From Pseudomonadota bacterium (lineage in GTDB: Bacteria > Pseudomonadota > Gammaproteobacteria > Burkholderiales > Burkholderiaceae_C), in NCBI GenBank assembly GCA_022566735.1, contig JADFIG010000021.1:1-58069 (forward strand): DNA of 58,069 bases. The letters are read 5' to 3'. Made by a program: the position numbers and the translations under genes. The notes under the pieces were generated by a model, which had not been told where the DNA came from, ran no database searches, and saw only the letters and a list, made by a program, of their open reading frames with translations. Shown piece by piece: positions 25,181 through 33,963 of this stretch. Positions within the stretch are counted from its first letter, which is position 1; each line of letters starts with the position of its first letter.

Positions 25181-26677
25181 ATGTTGCGATCCCTTTCGCT
25201 GAAACCGACTGGACTGGCTCCTGCCATCGCGCTGGCGGCGCTGGTGTCCTTGAGCGCTTGCTCCACCCACCCTGAGATCCAGCCTGCGCTCCAGCAGATC
25301 GACACCGGGCGGCTGGGCGTGCAGGGCGTCGAGCCCGCGCCCGTGGCCGCCGACCAGAGTGCCTGGTGGGACGCTTATGGCGACGCACGCCTGTCGGGGC
25401 TGATCCGCCAGGCGCTGGACGGCAACCCGAACATGCAGGCCGCCGCTGCCCGCCTGCAGCGTGTGGCCGCGCAGGAGCGCATCGTGCGCGGAGCCGACAT
25501 GCCGCAGCTGCAGGCCTCGGCCGAGGTGAACCGCCAGCGCTACACCGAGCACGGCATCATCCCGCCGCCGCTGGCCGGCGCCGTGGCCAACACGGGCACG
25601 CTGCAGCTGGCCGGCAGCTGGGAGCTGGACCTCTTTGGCAAGCAGCATGCGCAGATCGCAGCCAGCATCGGCCAGACCCGCGCCAGCGAGGCCGATGTGC
25701 AAGCCGCACGCGTGCTGCTGTCTTCGCAGGTGGCGCGCAGCTACGTGGCACTGGGGCGCTTGCAAGCCCAGGTGGCGGTGTTGCAGCGCACGCTGGGGCA
25801 GCGCGATGACATCCTCAAGCTGATCCGCCAGCGTGTGCAGGCGGGCCTGGACACCACGGTGGAGCTGCGCCAGGGCGAGGGCGCCTTGCCCGACACGCGC
25901 TTGCAGATCGAGGCTTTGCGCGAGCAGGTCATGCTCACGCGCCATGCCCTGGCGGTGCTGACGGGCCAGGCGCCCGACGCGCTGGACACGCTGGAAGTGC
26001 AGCTGGAGGGCTTGCAGGTGCCGGCCTTGCCGTCCACCGTGCCGCTGGACTTGCTGTCCCGCCGTGCCGATGTCATGGCCGCACGCTGGCGCGTCGAGGC
26101 CAGCCACCATGACATCGACGCGGCCCGCGCCAACTTCTATCCCAACATCGACCTGGCGGCCTATGCGGGCTACAACGCCATCGGGCTGGAGCGTGTGCTC
26201 AAGCCTGGCAGCTGGCAGTGGGGCCTGTTGCCGGCCATCCACCTGCCGCTGTTCGACGGGGACCGCCGCATCGCCAACCTGCAGGGCCGTGTGGCCGAGC
26301 AGGACATCTCGGTGGCCAGCTACAACCAGACCGTGCTGCAGGCCGTGCAGGAAACGGCCGACCAGCTCGGCAGCCTGCAGGCCATCGCACGCCAGCAGAC
26401 CGAGCAGCGCGCCGCGCAGGGCCACACCGAGGCCGCCTATGCCCTGGCCACCGAGCGCTACCGGGCCGGCCTGGGCAATTACCTGAACGTGCTGGCCGCC
26501 GAGACGGCGGTGCTCAACCAGCGCCGCCAGGCCGTCGACCTGCAAGCGCGCACCCTGGACGCACAGTTCGGCCTGGTGCGTGCCTTGGGGGGCGCCGTGC
26601 AGCCGACCGCGTTGCCCGCTGCCGCCACCTCTTCCTCGACCCAGAAGTTGTCCCAGAAATCCGGAGATCCCGCATGA
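25181..26677 (+). CDS. NodT-type outer-membrane efflux lipoprotein
   Basis: A 498-residue outer-membrane factor of the TolC superfamily, NodT/OprM subgroup. The signal ends at lipobox LSAC (Cys at about 27). Two outer-membrane-efflux repeats follow. Characteristic elements are WWDAYGDARLSGLIRQALDGNPNM near the start, LLSRRADVMAARWRVEASHHDIDAARANFYPNIDL in the middle, and AYALATERYRAGLGNYLNVL near the end. It forms the outer-membrane channel for the EmrA/EmrB pump encoded next. GGAGA lies upstream of ATG 25181. Its stop overlaps the emrA ATG (ATGA). Confidence 0.92.
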   Translation: MLRSLSLKPTGLAPAIALAALVSLSACSTHPEIQPALQQIDTGRLGVQGVEPAPVAADQSAWWDAYGDARLSGLIRQALDGNPNMQAAAARLQRVAAQERIVRGADMPQLQASAEVNRQRYTEHGIIPPPLAGAVANTGTLQLAGSWELDLFGKQHAQIAASIGQTRASEADVQAARVLLSSQVARSYVALGRLQAQVAVLQRTLGQRDDILKLIRQRVQAGLDTTVELRQGEGALPDTRLQIEALREQVMLTRHALAVLTGQAPDALDTLEVQLEGLQVPALPSTVPLDLLSRRADVMAARWRVEASHHDIDAARANFYPNIDLAAYAGYNAIGLERVLKPGSWQWGLLPAIHLPLFDGDRRIANLQGRVAEQDISVASYNQTVLQAVQETADQLGSLQAIARQQTEQRAAQGHTEAAYALATERYRAGLGNYLNVLAAETAVLNQRRQAVDLQARTLDAQFGLVRALGGAVQPTALPAAATSSSTQKLSQKSGDPA

Positions 26678-27948
26678 GCCAGCCATCCACTCCCGCCAAC
26701 GAGGTTCAGGCCGAGGCCGCAGCCCCCGGTCGCAAGAAGGCCCTGGCCCTGGTGGCCGCCGCCGTGGTGCTGGGCGGCATCGGCTACGGCGCTTATTACG
26801 CGCTGGTGGCCAGCCACTTCGAGCACACCGACAACGCCTACGTGCAGGCCAACGTCGTGCAGATCACGCCCCAGGTGGGTGGCACCGTGGTGGCGATTGC
26901 CGCCGACGACACCGACAAGGTCAAGGCCGGCCAGGTGCTGGTCAGGCTCGATCCGGCCGATGCCCGCGTGGCCCTGGACCAGGCCGAGGCCCAGCTGGCG
27001 CAGACCGTGCGCGAGGTGCGCACCCTGTTCGCCAACAACGGCAGCCTGCAGGCGCAGGTGGCCTTGCGCCAGGCCGACGTGACCCGTGCGCAGACCGAGC
27101 TGGCCCGCGCCCAGGACGACGTCAACCGCCGCTCGCCGCTGCTGGCCAGTGGCGCCGTGGGCAAGGAAGAGTTCAACCACGCCAGCGCCCAGCTCGCGGC
27201 CGCCCGCAGCGCCGTGGCGGCGGCGGAGTCGGCCCTGGTGGCCGCACGCGAGCAGCTGGGTTCGAACCAGTCGCTGACCGACGGCACGACCGTGGCGCAG
27301 CACCCCAATGTGGCCCGTGCCGCCGCCCGCGTGCGCGAGACCTACCTGGCCTTCCAGCGCGCGGCCTTGCTGGCCCCGGTGGACGGCCACGTGGCCAAGC
27401 GCAGCGTGCAGGTCGGCCAGCGCGTGCAGGCCGGCAGCCCGGTGATGGCCCTGGTGACGCTGGACCAGCCCTGGGTGGACGCCAACTTCAAGGAAAGCCA
27501 GCTGCAGCGCATCCGCATCGGCCAGCCGGCCACGCTGACGGCCGACGTCTACGGCCAGAAGGTGACTTACCACGGCAAGGTGGTGGGTCTGGGCGCTGGC
27601 ACGGGCGCGGCCTTCTCGCTGCTGCCGGCGCAGAACGCCACGGGCAACTGGATCAAGGTGGTGCAACGCGTGCCGGTGCGCCTGTCGCTGGATGCGGCCG
27701 AGGTCCGGGCGCACCCGCTGCGCGTGGGCCTGTCGATGGAGGTCGAGGTGGACGTGGCCCAGCAGGACGGCCCGGTGCTGGCCCAGGTGCCGCGTGAGCA
27801 CGCGGTGGCGCAGACGACCGTCTTCGATGCCCTGCAGAAGGACGCCGACGCGCAGGTGCGCCGCATCATCGATGCCAACCTCGGTCGTGCCCAGGGTGCC
27901 GCTGCGGCGCGTGCCGCCGCCGTGGCCACGCCCCGCCGCGGAGCCTGA
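26674..27948 (+). CDS. emrA: EmrA-like periplasmic adaptor (HlyD family)
   Basis: A 424-residue membrane-fusion protein. One N-terminal transmembrane helix spans residues 23-42. A biotinyl-lipoyl-like domain (THTDNAYVQANVV-type start, here HFEHTDNAYVQANVVQITPQ) is split by a long coiled-coil hairpin (about 95-190), and barrel-sandwich and beta-barrel domains follow (LLAPVDGHVAKRSVQVGQRV, VDANFKESQLQRIRIGQPA). It bridges the inner-membrane EmrB pump and the outer-membrane channel. It overlaps the preceding gene at ATGA, and emrB starts 2 bases after its stop. Confidence 0.93.
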   Translation: MSQPSTPANEVQAEAAAPGRKKALALVAAAVVLGGIGYGAYYALVASHFEHTDNAYVQANVVQITPQVGGTVVAIAADDTDKVKAGQVLVRLDPADARVALDQAEAQLAQTVREVRTLFANNGSLQAQVALRQADVTRAQTELARAQDDVNRRSPLLASGAVGKEEFNHASAQLAAARSAVAAAESALVAAREQLGSNQSLTDGTTVAQHPNVARAAARVRETYLAFQRAALLAPVDGHVAKRSVQVGQRVQAGSPVMALVTLDQPWVDANFKESQLQRIRIGQPATLTADVYGQKVTYHGKVVGLGAGTGAAFSLLPAQNATGNWIKVVQRVPVRLSLDAAEVRAHPLRVGLSMEVEVDVAQQDGPVLAQVPREHAVAQTTVFDALQKDADAQVRRIIDANLGRAQGAAAARAAAVATPRRGA

Positions 27949-27950
27949 GC

Positions 27951-29498
27951 ATGAGCAGCAGCCCCGCGCCGCTGCCGCCCTTGCAGGGCTCGTCCTTGCT
28001 GCTGGGCACCATCGCCCTGTCCCTGGCCACGTTCATGAACGTGCTGGACTCGTCGATCGCCAACGTCTCGCTGCCAGCCATCGCCGGTGACCTGGGCGTC
28101 AGCCCGACGCAGGGCACCTGGGTCATCACCAGCTTCGGTGTGTCCAACGCCATCTCGGTGCCGTTGACGGGCTGGCTGACGCAGCGCTTCGGCGCGGTGC
28201 GGCTGTTCACCATGAGCGTGCTGCTGTTCGTGCTGGCCTCGTGGCTGTGCGGCCTGGCGGGTTCGCTGGAGATGCTGATCGGCTTCCGCGTGCTGCAGGG
28301 GCTGGTGGCCGGGCCGATGATCCCGCTGTCGCAGACGCTGCTGCTGTCGAGCTACCCGCCGGCCAAGGCGGGGATGGCGCTGGCGATGTGGGCCATGACC
28401 ACGCTGGTCGCGCCCGTGACCGGGCCCTTGCTGGGCGGCTGGATCACGGACAACATCACCTGGCCCTGGATTTTCTACATCAACGTGCCGGTGGGCCTGG
28501 GCGCCGCGCTGGTGACCTGGCGCATCTACGCCAAGCGCGAGACCCCCATCCGCAAACTGCCCATCGACACGGTGGGCCTGGGCCTGCTGGTGCTGTGGGT
28601 GGGGGCGCTGCAGATCATGCTCGACAAGGGCAAGGAGCTGGACTGGTTCGAGAGCGGCCAGATCGTGGCGCTCACGGCCGTGGCGGCCATCGGCTTCGTG
28701 GTCTTCGTGATCTGGGAGCTGACGCAGGAGCACCCGGTGGTGGAGCTGCGCCTGTTCGCCAAGCGCAATTTCCTGTTCGGCGTGCTGGCGCTGTCGATTG
28801 GCTACGGCCTGTTCTTCGGCAACGTGGTGCTGCTGCCGCTGTGGCTGCAGCAGTACATGGGCTACACGGCCTCGGTGGCCGGCATGGCGGTGGCGCCGGT
28901 GGGCATCCTGGCCATCCTGCTGTCGCCGCTGGTGGGCAAGAACGTCACGCGGGTGGACCCGCGCATCCTGGCGACGGTGGCGTTCTCGGGCTTCGCGCTG
29001 GTGCTGTGGATGCGCTCGCACTTCACCGTGCAGGCCGACTTCAACACCATCATGGTGCCGACCATCCTGCAGGGCGCGGCCATCGCCTTCTTCTTCATCC
29101 CGCTGAGCGCCATCACGCTCTCAGGCCTGACGCCGGACCGCATCCCCTCGGCCTCGGGCTTGAGCAACTTCGTGCGCATCACCGCGGGCGCCATGGGCAC
29201 CTCGCTGGTCACGACCATCTGGGACAACCGCGCCACGCTGCACCACGCGCACATGGTCGAGAAACTCACGCCCACCGATGGTTCGGCGCTGGACGGCTTC
29301 AGCGTGCTGATGTCCACCGGCATGAGCTTCGAGCAGGCCTCGGCGCAGATCAGCCGCCTCATCGACCAGCAGGCCTTCACGCGGGCGGCCGACGACGTCT
29401 ACCTGGCTTCGTCGATGCTGTTCCTGTGCCTGATCCCCATCGTGTGGCTGGCCAAGGTCAAGAAGGGCGGCGCGGCGGTGGATTCGGGCGCGCACTGA
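27951..29498 (+). CDS. emrB: EmrB-like drug:proton antiporter (MFS, DHA2 family)
   Basis: A 515-residue major-facilitator pump with 14 predicted transmembrane helices. DHA2 signatures include LATFMNVLDSSIANVSLPAI at helix 1, GWLTQRFGAVRLF (motif A), and GPLLGGWITDNITWPWIFYINV (motif C and loop). It exports hydrophobic toxic compounds using the proton gradient, together with the adaptor and channel of the same operon. Its TGA is immediately followed by the stop codon of the convergent gene (TGATCA), leaving no room for a separate terminator. Confidence 0.94.
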   Translation: MSSSPAPLPPLQGSSLLLGTIALSLATFMNVLDSSIANVSLPAIAGDLGVSPTQGTWVITSFGVSNAISVPLTGWLTQRFGAVRLFTMSVLLFVLASWLCGLAGSLEMLIGFRVLQGLVAGPMIPLSQTLLLSSYPPAKAGMALAMWAMTTLVAPVTGPLLGGWITDNITWPWIFYINVPVGLGAALVTWRIYAKRETPIRKLPIDTVGLGLLVLWVGALQIMLDKGKELDWFESGQIVALTAVAAIGFVVFVIWELTQEHPVVELRLFAKRNFLFGVLALSIGYGLFFGNVVLLPLWLQQYMGYTASVAGMAVAPVGILAILLSPLVGKNVTRVDPRILATVAFSGFALVLWMRSHFTVQADFNTIMVPTILQGAAIAFFFIPLSAITLSGLTPDRIPSASGLSNFVRITAGAMGTSLVTTIWDNRATLHHAHMVEKLTPTDGSALDGFSVLMSTGMSFEQASAQISRLIDQQAFTRAADDVYLASSMLFLCLIPIVWLAKVKKGGAAVDSGAH

Positions 29499-30269
29499 TC
29501 AAGCGGGCACCTGGTAGTGCGCCTCGCCCATGAGGTCGATGCCGCAGGCCAGGTTCTCCACCCACTGGATGAACTGCGGCACGGCTTCGCCCACGAGCGG
29601 GGCACCGTGCTGTGGCGCGATCATGTCGATGCGCAATTCGCGCACCATGCGGGCCCAGCAGCGCAGGACCTTGTTGGAGACCATGTAGCGGCGGTGGAAG
29701 GCGTCCATGCCACGCGGCAGGGTCGCCAGCGAGCGGATGGGTTTCGTGGCGTCGGGGCCGGTCTGCATGGACACGCCCAGGTCGCCCGAGAACAGGATGC
29801 GGCTGACCGGGTCGTAGAACTGGAAGTTGCCCTCGGCGTGCATGAAGTGCGCGGGCAGGGCGATGAGTTCGTGCCGGCCCACGGGGATGCGCATGCCTGG
29901 GTCGGGGATGCCGACGATGCGGCCGGTGGTCTTGCCCGGCTTGCAGAAGTGCGGCACGAAGCGCTCCCACAGCGTGGAGACGTAGAGCTTGGCGTCGGGC
30001 GTGGCCGTCATCCAGCGGTCCAGCGAGGCGATGATGTCGGGGTCGGCGTGCGAGGCCAGGATGGCCGAGAGCTTCGAGGGCGGGAAGTGCCGCGTCATGC
30101 CCAGGTAGAGCTCGCTGTAGGCCAGGTTGCCGCCCGGGTCAATGATGGCGCCGACGTCGCCATCGACGATGAGGAACTGGTTGGCCTGCACCGCCTCGCC
30201 GCCTTCGTTGCCCAGGTCGGAAAACATCAGGCAAGCGTGGTGCGCGCTGCGGAACAACTCTTGTGGCAT
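29499..30269 (-). CDS. Metallo-beta-lactamase-fold hydrolase, ODP (oxygen-binding diiron) type
   Basis: A 256-residue MBL-fold protein. Metal-site motifs are SHADPDIIASL, HFMHAEGNFQFYDP, LFSGDLGVSMQ and APQHGAPL. They match the diiron domain of flavodiiron-type ODP proteins rather than the classical HxHxDH lactamase site. No flavodoxin domain is attached. Stand-alone ODP proteins are linked to oxygen or NO sensing in two-component systems or to redox detoxification. The role here is unknown. GGAGG lies 5 bases before ATG 30269. Confidence 0.78.
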   Translation of the reverse strand: MPQELFRSAHHACLMFSDLGNEGGEAVQANQFLIVDGDVGAIIDPGGNLAYSELYLGMTRHFPPSKLSAILASHADPDIIASLDRWMTATPDAKLYVSTLWERFVPHFCKPGKTTGRIVGIPDPGMRIPVGRHELIALPAHFMHAEGNFQFYDPVSRILFSGDLGVSMQTGPDATKPIRSLATLPRGMDAFHRRYMVSNKVLRCWARMVRELRIDMIAPQHGAPLVGEAVPQFIQWVENLACGIDLMGEAHYQVPA

Positions 30270-30384
30270 GGCGGCCTCCGTGTGTTGTGTGTGAGGCCGC
30301 ACCGGCCGTTCAGCGTGGGGCCGAGCTTACGCCGCCGTGCCGGGGCGCGGGCTTAATGCAGATCAAGCAGGGCGCAGGCCCGGA

Positions 30385-31446
30385 TCAGGCCGAGGGGCGT
30401 GCGGGCTGCGCCGTCGTGAAGATGTCACGGGCCTGCGCGGCCAGGGCCTCTGCGCTCAGGCCGCTGTCGCAGGCCAGCACGTGGCGTTGCGGCATGCCGC
30501 GCAGCCAGGTGACCTGACGCTTGGCGAGCTGGCGGGTGGCGGCGATGCCGCGCTCGGTGACCTCGGCCAGGGTGCGCTGGTCGTGCAGATCCAGGCCCGC
30601 GTCCAGCGCTTCCCAGACCTGGCGGTAGCCCACGCAGCGCATGGACGGCAGGTCGATGTCCAGATCGCCCCGGGCACGCAGCCGCACGACTTCGTCGATG
30701 AAGCCCGTGGCCATCATCTGCTCGAAACGCAGGGCGACGCGGCGGTGCAGCCAGGCGCGGTCTTGCGGCTCCAGCGAGACGACGATGGCCGGCACGCCTG
30801 CGCTGCCGGGGGGCTGGGTGGCGGTCGCTGCATCTGCATCCACGCCCTGGAGCTTGCGCTGGAAGGCCGACAGGGGCTGGCCGGTGGCGGCCCAGACCTC
30901 GATGGCGCGCTGGATGCGCTGGGTGTCGCCCGGGGCCAGGCGCGCGGCGGTGACGGGGTCCACCTGCTGCAACTCGGCGTGCAGGGCGAGGCTGCCTTGC
31001 GCCTTCATGCGCGCATCGACCTCGGCGCGGACCTCGGGCGGGATGGCGGGCATCTCGTCCATGCCTTCCAGCAGGGCCTTCAGGTAGAGCATGGTGCCGC
31101 CCACCAGCAGCGGGGTGCGGCCGCGCGCGCGGATGTCGGCCACGGCGGCCAGCGCATCGGCCACGAAGCGCGCGGCGCTGTAGCGCTCGCTGGCATCGAC
31201 GATGTCGATCAGGTGGTGCGGCACCTGGGCCATCTCGGCGGCCGAGGGCTTGGCCGTGCCGATGTCCATGCCGCGGTAGATCAGGGCCGAGTCGACGCTG
31301 AGGACTTCGATGGCGCTGCCGCCCTGGGCTTGCGCGCACTGCGCAGCCAGGGCCAGCGCCACGGCGGTCTTGCCGCACGCGGTGGGGCCGGTGAGCACCC
31401 ACAGCGGGGCGGCGGTGGCCGGGTGGAGGGCGGCGTCGGGGGGCAT
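30385..31446 (-). CDS. miaA: tRNA dimethylallyltransferase
   Basis: A 353-residue MiaA that attaches a dimethylallyl group to A37 of tRNAs reading UNN codons. The P-loop is [14 protein letters not shown], followed by [35 protein letters not shown], and the C-terminal [10 protein letters not shown] and [12 protein letters not shown]. It is longer than the E. coli protein because of a short insertion (about 225-240, [17 protein letters not shown]). ATG 31446 was chosen because the P-loop is 20 residues later. It is the last gene of a run mutL - pseudouridine synthase - MFS - miaA. Confidence 0.95.
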   Translation of the reverse strand: MPPDAALHPATAAPLWVLTGPTACGKTAVALALAAQCAQAQGGSAIEVLSVDSALIYRGMDIGTAKPSAAEMAQVPHHLIDIVDASERYSAARFVADALAAVADIRARGRTPLLVGGTMLYLKALLEGMDEMPAIPPEVRAEVDARMKAQGSLALHAELQQVDPVTAARLAPGDTQRIQRAIEVWAATGQPLSAFQRKLQGVDADAATATQPPGSAGVPAIVVSLEPQDRAWLHRRVALRFEQMMATGFIDEVVRLRARGDLDIDLPSMRCVGYRQVWEALDAGLDLHDQRTLAEVTERGIAATRQLAKRQVTWLRGMPQRHVLACDSGLSAEALAAQARDIFTTAQPARPSA

Positions 31447-31493
31447 GGGCTGGTGTCTGGGCTGTGTGCTGACGGTGGGCGGGCTCGGGGGCT

Positions 31494-32777
31494 TCAGGCC
31501 GGCGCGTGCGCCAGGCCATGGCGCTGGACGCGCCGCAGCGCCGTCCAGGCGGTCAGGGCGCCGCCCAGGGCCACGCCCAGGCTCATCGGGTGGATGGTGC
31601 CGGCCCAGCCGGGCAGGCCGCTCCACCAGGCCAGCAGCGCGCCCACCCCGAAGGCCACGGCGCACAGCACGAAACCCGACAGCGCCGAGGCCGCACCTGC
31701 CCGCATCGGGAAGGCCGCAACCACGCCCGTTTGCCCGCAGGGCTGGTGGATGCCGTGGGCGAAGGCGTAGACCCACAGCCCGGGCAGCAGCCCGAAGGCC
31801 GAAACCCCGAGGCCCCAGGGTTGGGCGACTTGCCACAGCGACGCCGCGCCCATCCAGGCCCCGCCGGCCAGCGAACACCAGCCGGCCAGGCGCACCGTGC
31901 CCAGCAGCCCACCGCGCGGCAGGACCTTGCGGCACACCACCGTGCCGCTGAGGTAGGCCAGCGAGGTCGAGGCCATGACCAGGCCGCAACCCGTGCCGCT
32001 GAGGTGCAGCACGCGGATGAAGACGAAGGGGGCCAGCGCCAGGAAGACGTACAGGCCACCATAGGTGCTGGCCGTCAGCAAGGCGTGGGCGCGGAAGGTG
32101 GGGTGTCGGCCGATGTCCAGCCACTGGCGCACGATGGCCAGCCAGTCCAGCCGCTGCTGGCGGCGCTCGGGGGGCAGCGTCTCGGGCAGCCGCAACCAGA
32201 CGAACAGCCAGATCGCCAGGCCCGACAGCGCCATCAGCGCCATGGTGGGGCGCCAGCCGAAGTGGGTGACGGTCAGGCCGCCGATCACCGGGCCGCTCAG
32301 GGCCAGCAGGCCCAGCACGCTCATGCCCTTGGCCATGACGCGGGCGCCGTCCTCCGGTGCGAACAGGTCGCGCACCATGGCGCGGCCGCACACCACCGCG
32401 GCCGACAGGCAGGCCCCTTGCGCCGCACGCGCGGCCAGCATCACCGCGATGTCCGGGGCCAGCACCGCCGCCAGGCTGGCCAGCACGTACAGGCCCAGGC
32501 CCCAGCGCAGCACGATGGCGCGGCCGAAGCGGTCGGCGATGGCGCCCCACACCAGTTGCCCGATGCCGAACGCCAGGATGACGACCGACAGCGTCCACTG
32601 CGCCGCCGCGGCGTCCACACCCAGGCCGGCCTGCATTTGCGGCAGCGCCGGCAGGTAGAGGTCGGTGGTCAGCGGCTGCAGCCCCGTCAGCAGGCCCACG
32701 GCGGCGACGACGACCCAGGGCGGCAGGCCCAGGCCCTGGCGCTCGTCCAGGCGCTGAGGGGCCTCAGAAGCGCTCAT
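31494..32777 (-). CDS. Bcr/CflA-type MFS drug exporter
   Basis: A 427-residue, 12-helix major-facilitator protein. Family motifs are [20 protein letters not shown] in helix 1, [21 protein letters not shown] (motif A), the [18 protein letters not shown] segment and [11 protein letters not shown]. The group exports compounds such as bicyclomycin and chloramphenicol or small metabolites; the substrate here is unknown. The start overlaps the end of the pseudouridine synthase gene by 14 bases. Together the two genes lie between mutL and miaA, which are often neighbours. Confidence 0.88.
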   Translation of the reverse strand: MSASEAPQRLDERQGLGLPPWVVVAAVGLLTGLQPLTTDLYLPALPQMQAGLGVDAAAAQWTLSVVILAFGIGQLVWGAIADRFGRAIVLRWGLGLYVLASLAAVLAPDIAVMLAARAAQGACLSAAVVCGRAMVRDLFAPEDGARVMAKGMSVLGLLALSGPVIGGLTVTHFGWRPTMALMALSGLAIWLFVWLRLPETLPPERRQQRLDWLAIVRQWLDIGRHPTFRAHALLTASTYGGLYVFLALAPFVFIRVLHLSGTGCGLVMASTSLAYLSGTVVCRKVLPRGGLLGTVRLAGWCSLAGGAWMGAASLWQVAQPWGLGVSAFGLLPGLWVYAFAHGIHQPCGQTGVVAAFPMRAGAASALSGFVLCAVAFGVGALLAWWSGLPGWAGTIHPMSLGVALGGALTAWTALRRVQRHGLAHAPA

Positions 32778-33957
32778 CGGGTCGCAGGTAACGCCACTGG
32801 CCGGCGGGCAGCTTGCCCAGCACCACGCTGCCCATGCGCACGCGCTTGAGGCCGACGACCTTGAGGCCGACCAGCTCGCACATGCGGCGGATCTGGCGCT
32901 TGCGGCCTTCGCGCAGCACCACGCGCAGCTGTTGCTCGTTCTGCCAAGACACCTGGGCGGGCTTGAGCGGCTTGCCGTCGAGCTCCAGGCCGAAGCGCAG
33001 GGCCTCGATGGCCTCGGGCGGCGTCACGGCCATCACGTTCTCGGCCTCGGGCTGTTCGATGAGCTGCACGCGCACCAGGTATTCCTTCTCGACGCCCGAG
33101 TCCTCGCCGATGAGGGCCTTGGCCACGCGGCCATCCTGCGTGAGCACCAGCAGGCCGGTGGAGTCGATGTCCAGGCGGCCGGCAGGCGCGAGGTGGCGCA
33201 GGTGGGCGCGGTTGAACTTCAGCGGCAGCTTGTCTTCGGCCCAACGCGAATCGGGCTGGATGAGCACCACCGCGGGCTCGTAGCCATCTTCGGCCTGGCC
33301 GCTGACGTAGCCCACGGGCTTGTGCAGCAGGATGGTGACGCGCTGCGTCTGCTGCTCGCGGGCCTGCGGGTCGATGTCGATGTGCACGGAGGGCAGCACG
33401 CGCGTGCCCAGCTCGGCGACCTCGCCATCCACGCGCACCCAGCCGGCGTCGATCCACTCGTCGGCTTCGCGGCGCGAAGCCAGGCCGCGCTCGCTCATGA
33501 GCTTGGACAGGCGCAGGCGGCCGTCGGCCTCGGTGGCCTCCTGGCGCGGTGCGGCGGGAGGACGGGGCGAGGTCGTGCCCAGGCGGCGCTGGTCCTGGCG
33601 GGCTGGCGGGTAGGCTTCGCGGGGATCGCGGTGGTCGTAGCGCGGCTCGCCCCAGCGCTCGGGGGCGCGGTCTTGCGGGCGCTCGGATGCGCGCTCAGGC
33701 GACCGGCCGGGGCCCGGGCCTTGACGGCGGCCTGCCGCGGCACCCGGGCCACCGTGACCCGCAGGCCCGCGGTCGTGCCAGGGGTCCGGGCCGCGGGCGG
33801 CGGCTTCGGCGCGCGCCTGCTCGGCCTCGGCCGCGGTCATGCGCTTGCGTGGCGCCGTGCCGCTGCCGCGCACGGGCGGCTTGCGTCGGGACGGGGTGGG
33901 GGCATCGCTGTCGGCGCCGGCGGGGCGCGACAGGCTGATCTTCTTGCGTTCGGTCAT
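32764..33957 (-). CDS. RsuA/RluB/RluF-family rRNA pseudouridine synthase
   Basis: A 397-residue protein. The first 145 residues are a low-complexity basic and proline-rich extension. An S4 RNA-binding domain follows (RLSKLMSERGLASRREADEWI, about 148-205) and then the catalytic domain. The active-site aspartate is in PAGRLDIDSTGLLVLTQDG. Further motifs are LLHKPVGYVSG, EKEYLVRV and EGRKRQIRRMCELVGLKV. The RQIRRM region and the GEWR-like ending (GQWRYL) are closest to RluF, which modifies U2604 of 23S rRNA, but RluB or RluE cannot be excluded. It starts 7 bases after the mutL stop. Confidence 0.88.
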   Translation of the reverse strand: MTERKKISLSRPAGADSDAPTPSRRKPPVRGSGTAPRKRMTAAEAEQARAEAAARGPDPWHDRGPAGHGGPGAAAGRRQGPGPGRSPERASERPQDRAPERWGEPRYDHRDPREAYPPARQDQRRLGTTSPRPPAAPRQEATEADGRLRLSKLMSERGLASRREADEWIDAGWVRVDGEVAELGTRVLPSVHIDIDPQAREQQTQRVTILLHKPVGYVSGQAEDGYEPAVVLIQPDSRWAEDKLPLKFNRAHLRHLAPAGRLDIDSTGLLVLTQDGRVAKALIGEDSGVEKEYLVRVQLIEQPEAENVMAVTPPEAIEALRFGLELDGKPLKPAQVSWQNEQQLRVVLREGRKRQIRRMCELVGLKVVGLKRVRMGSVVLGKLPAGQWRYLRPDERF

Positions 33958-33963
33958 GGCGTG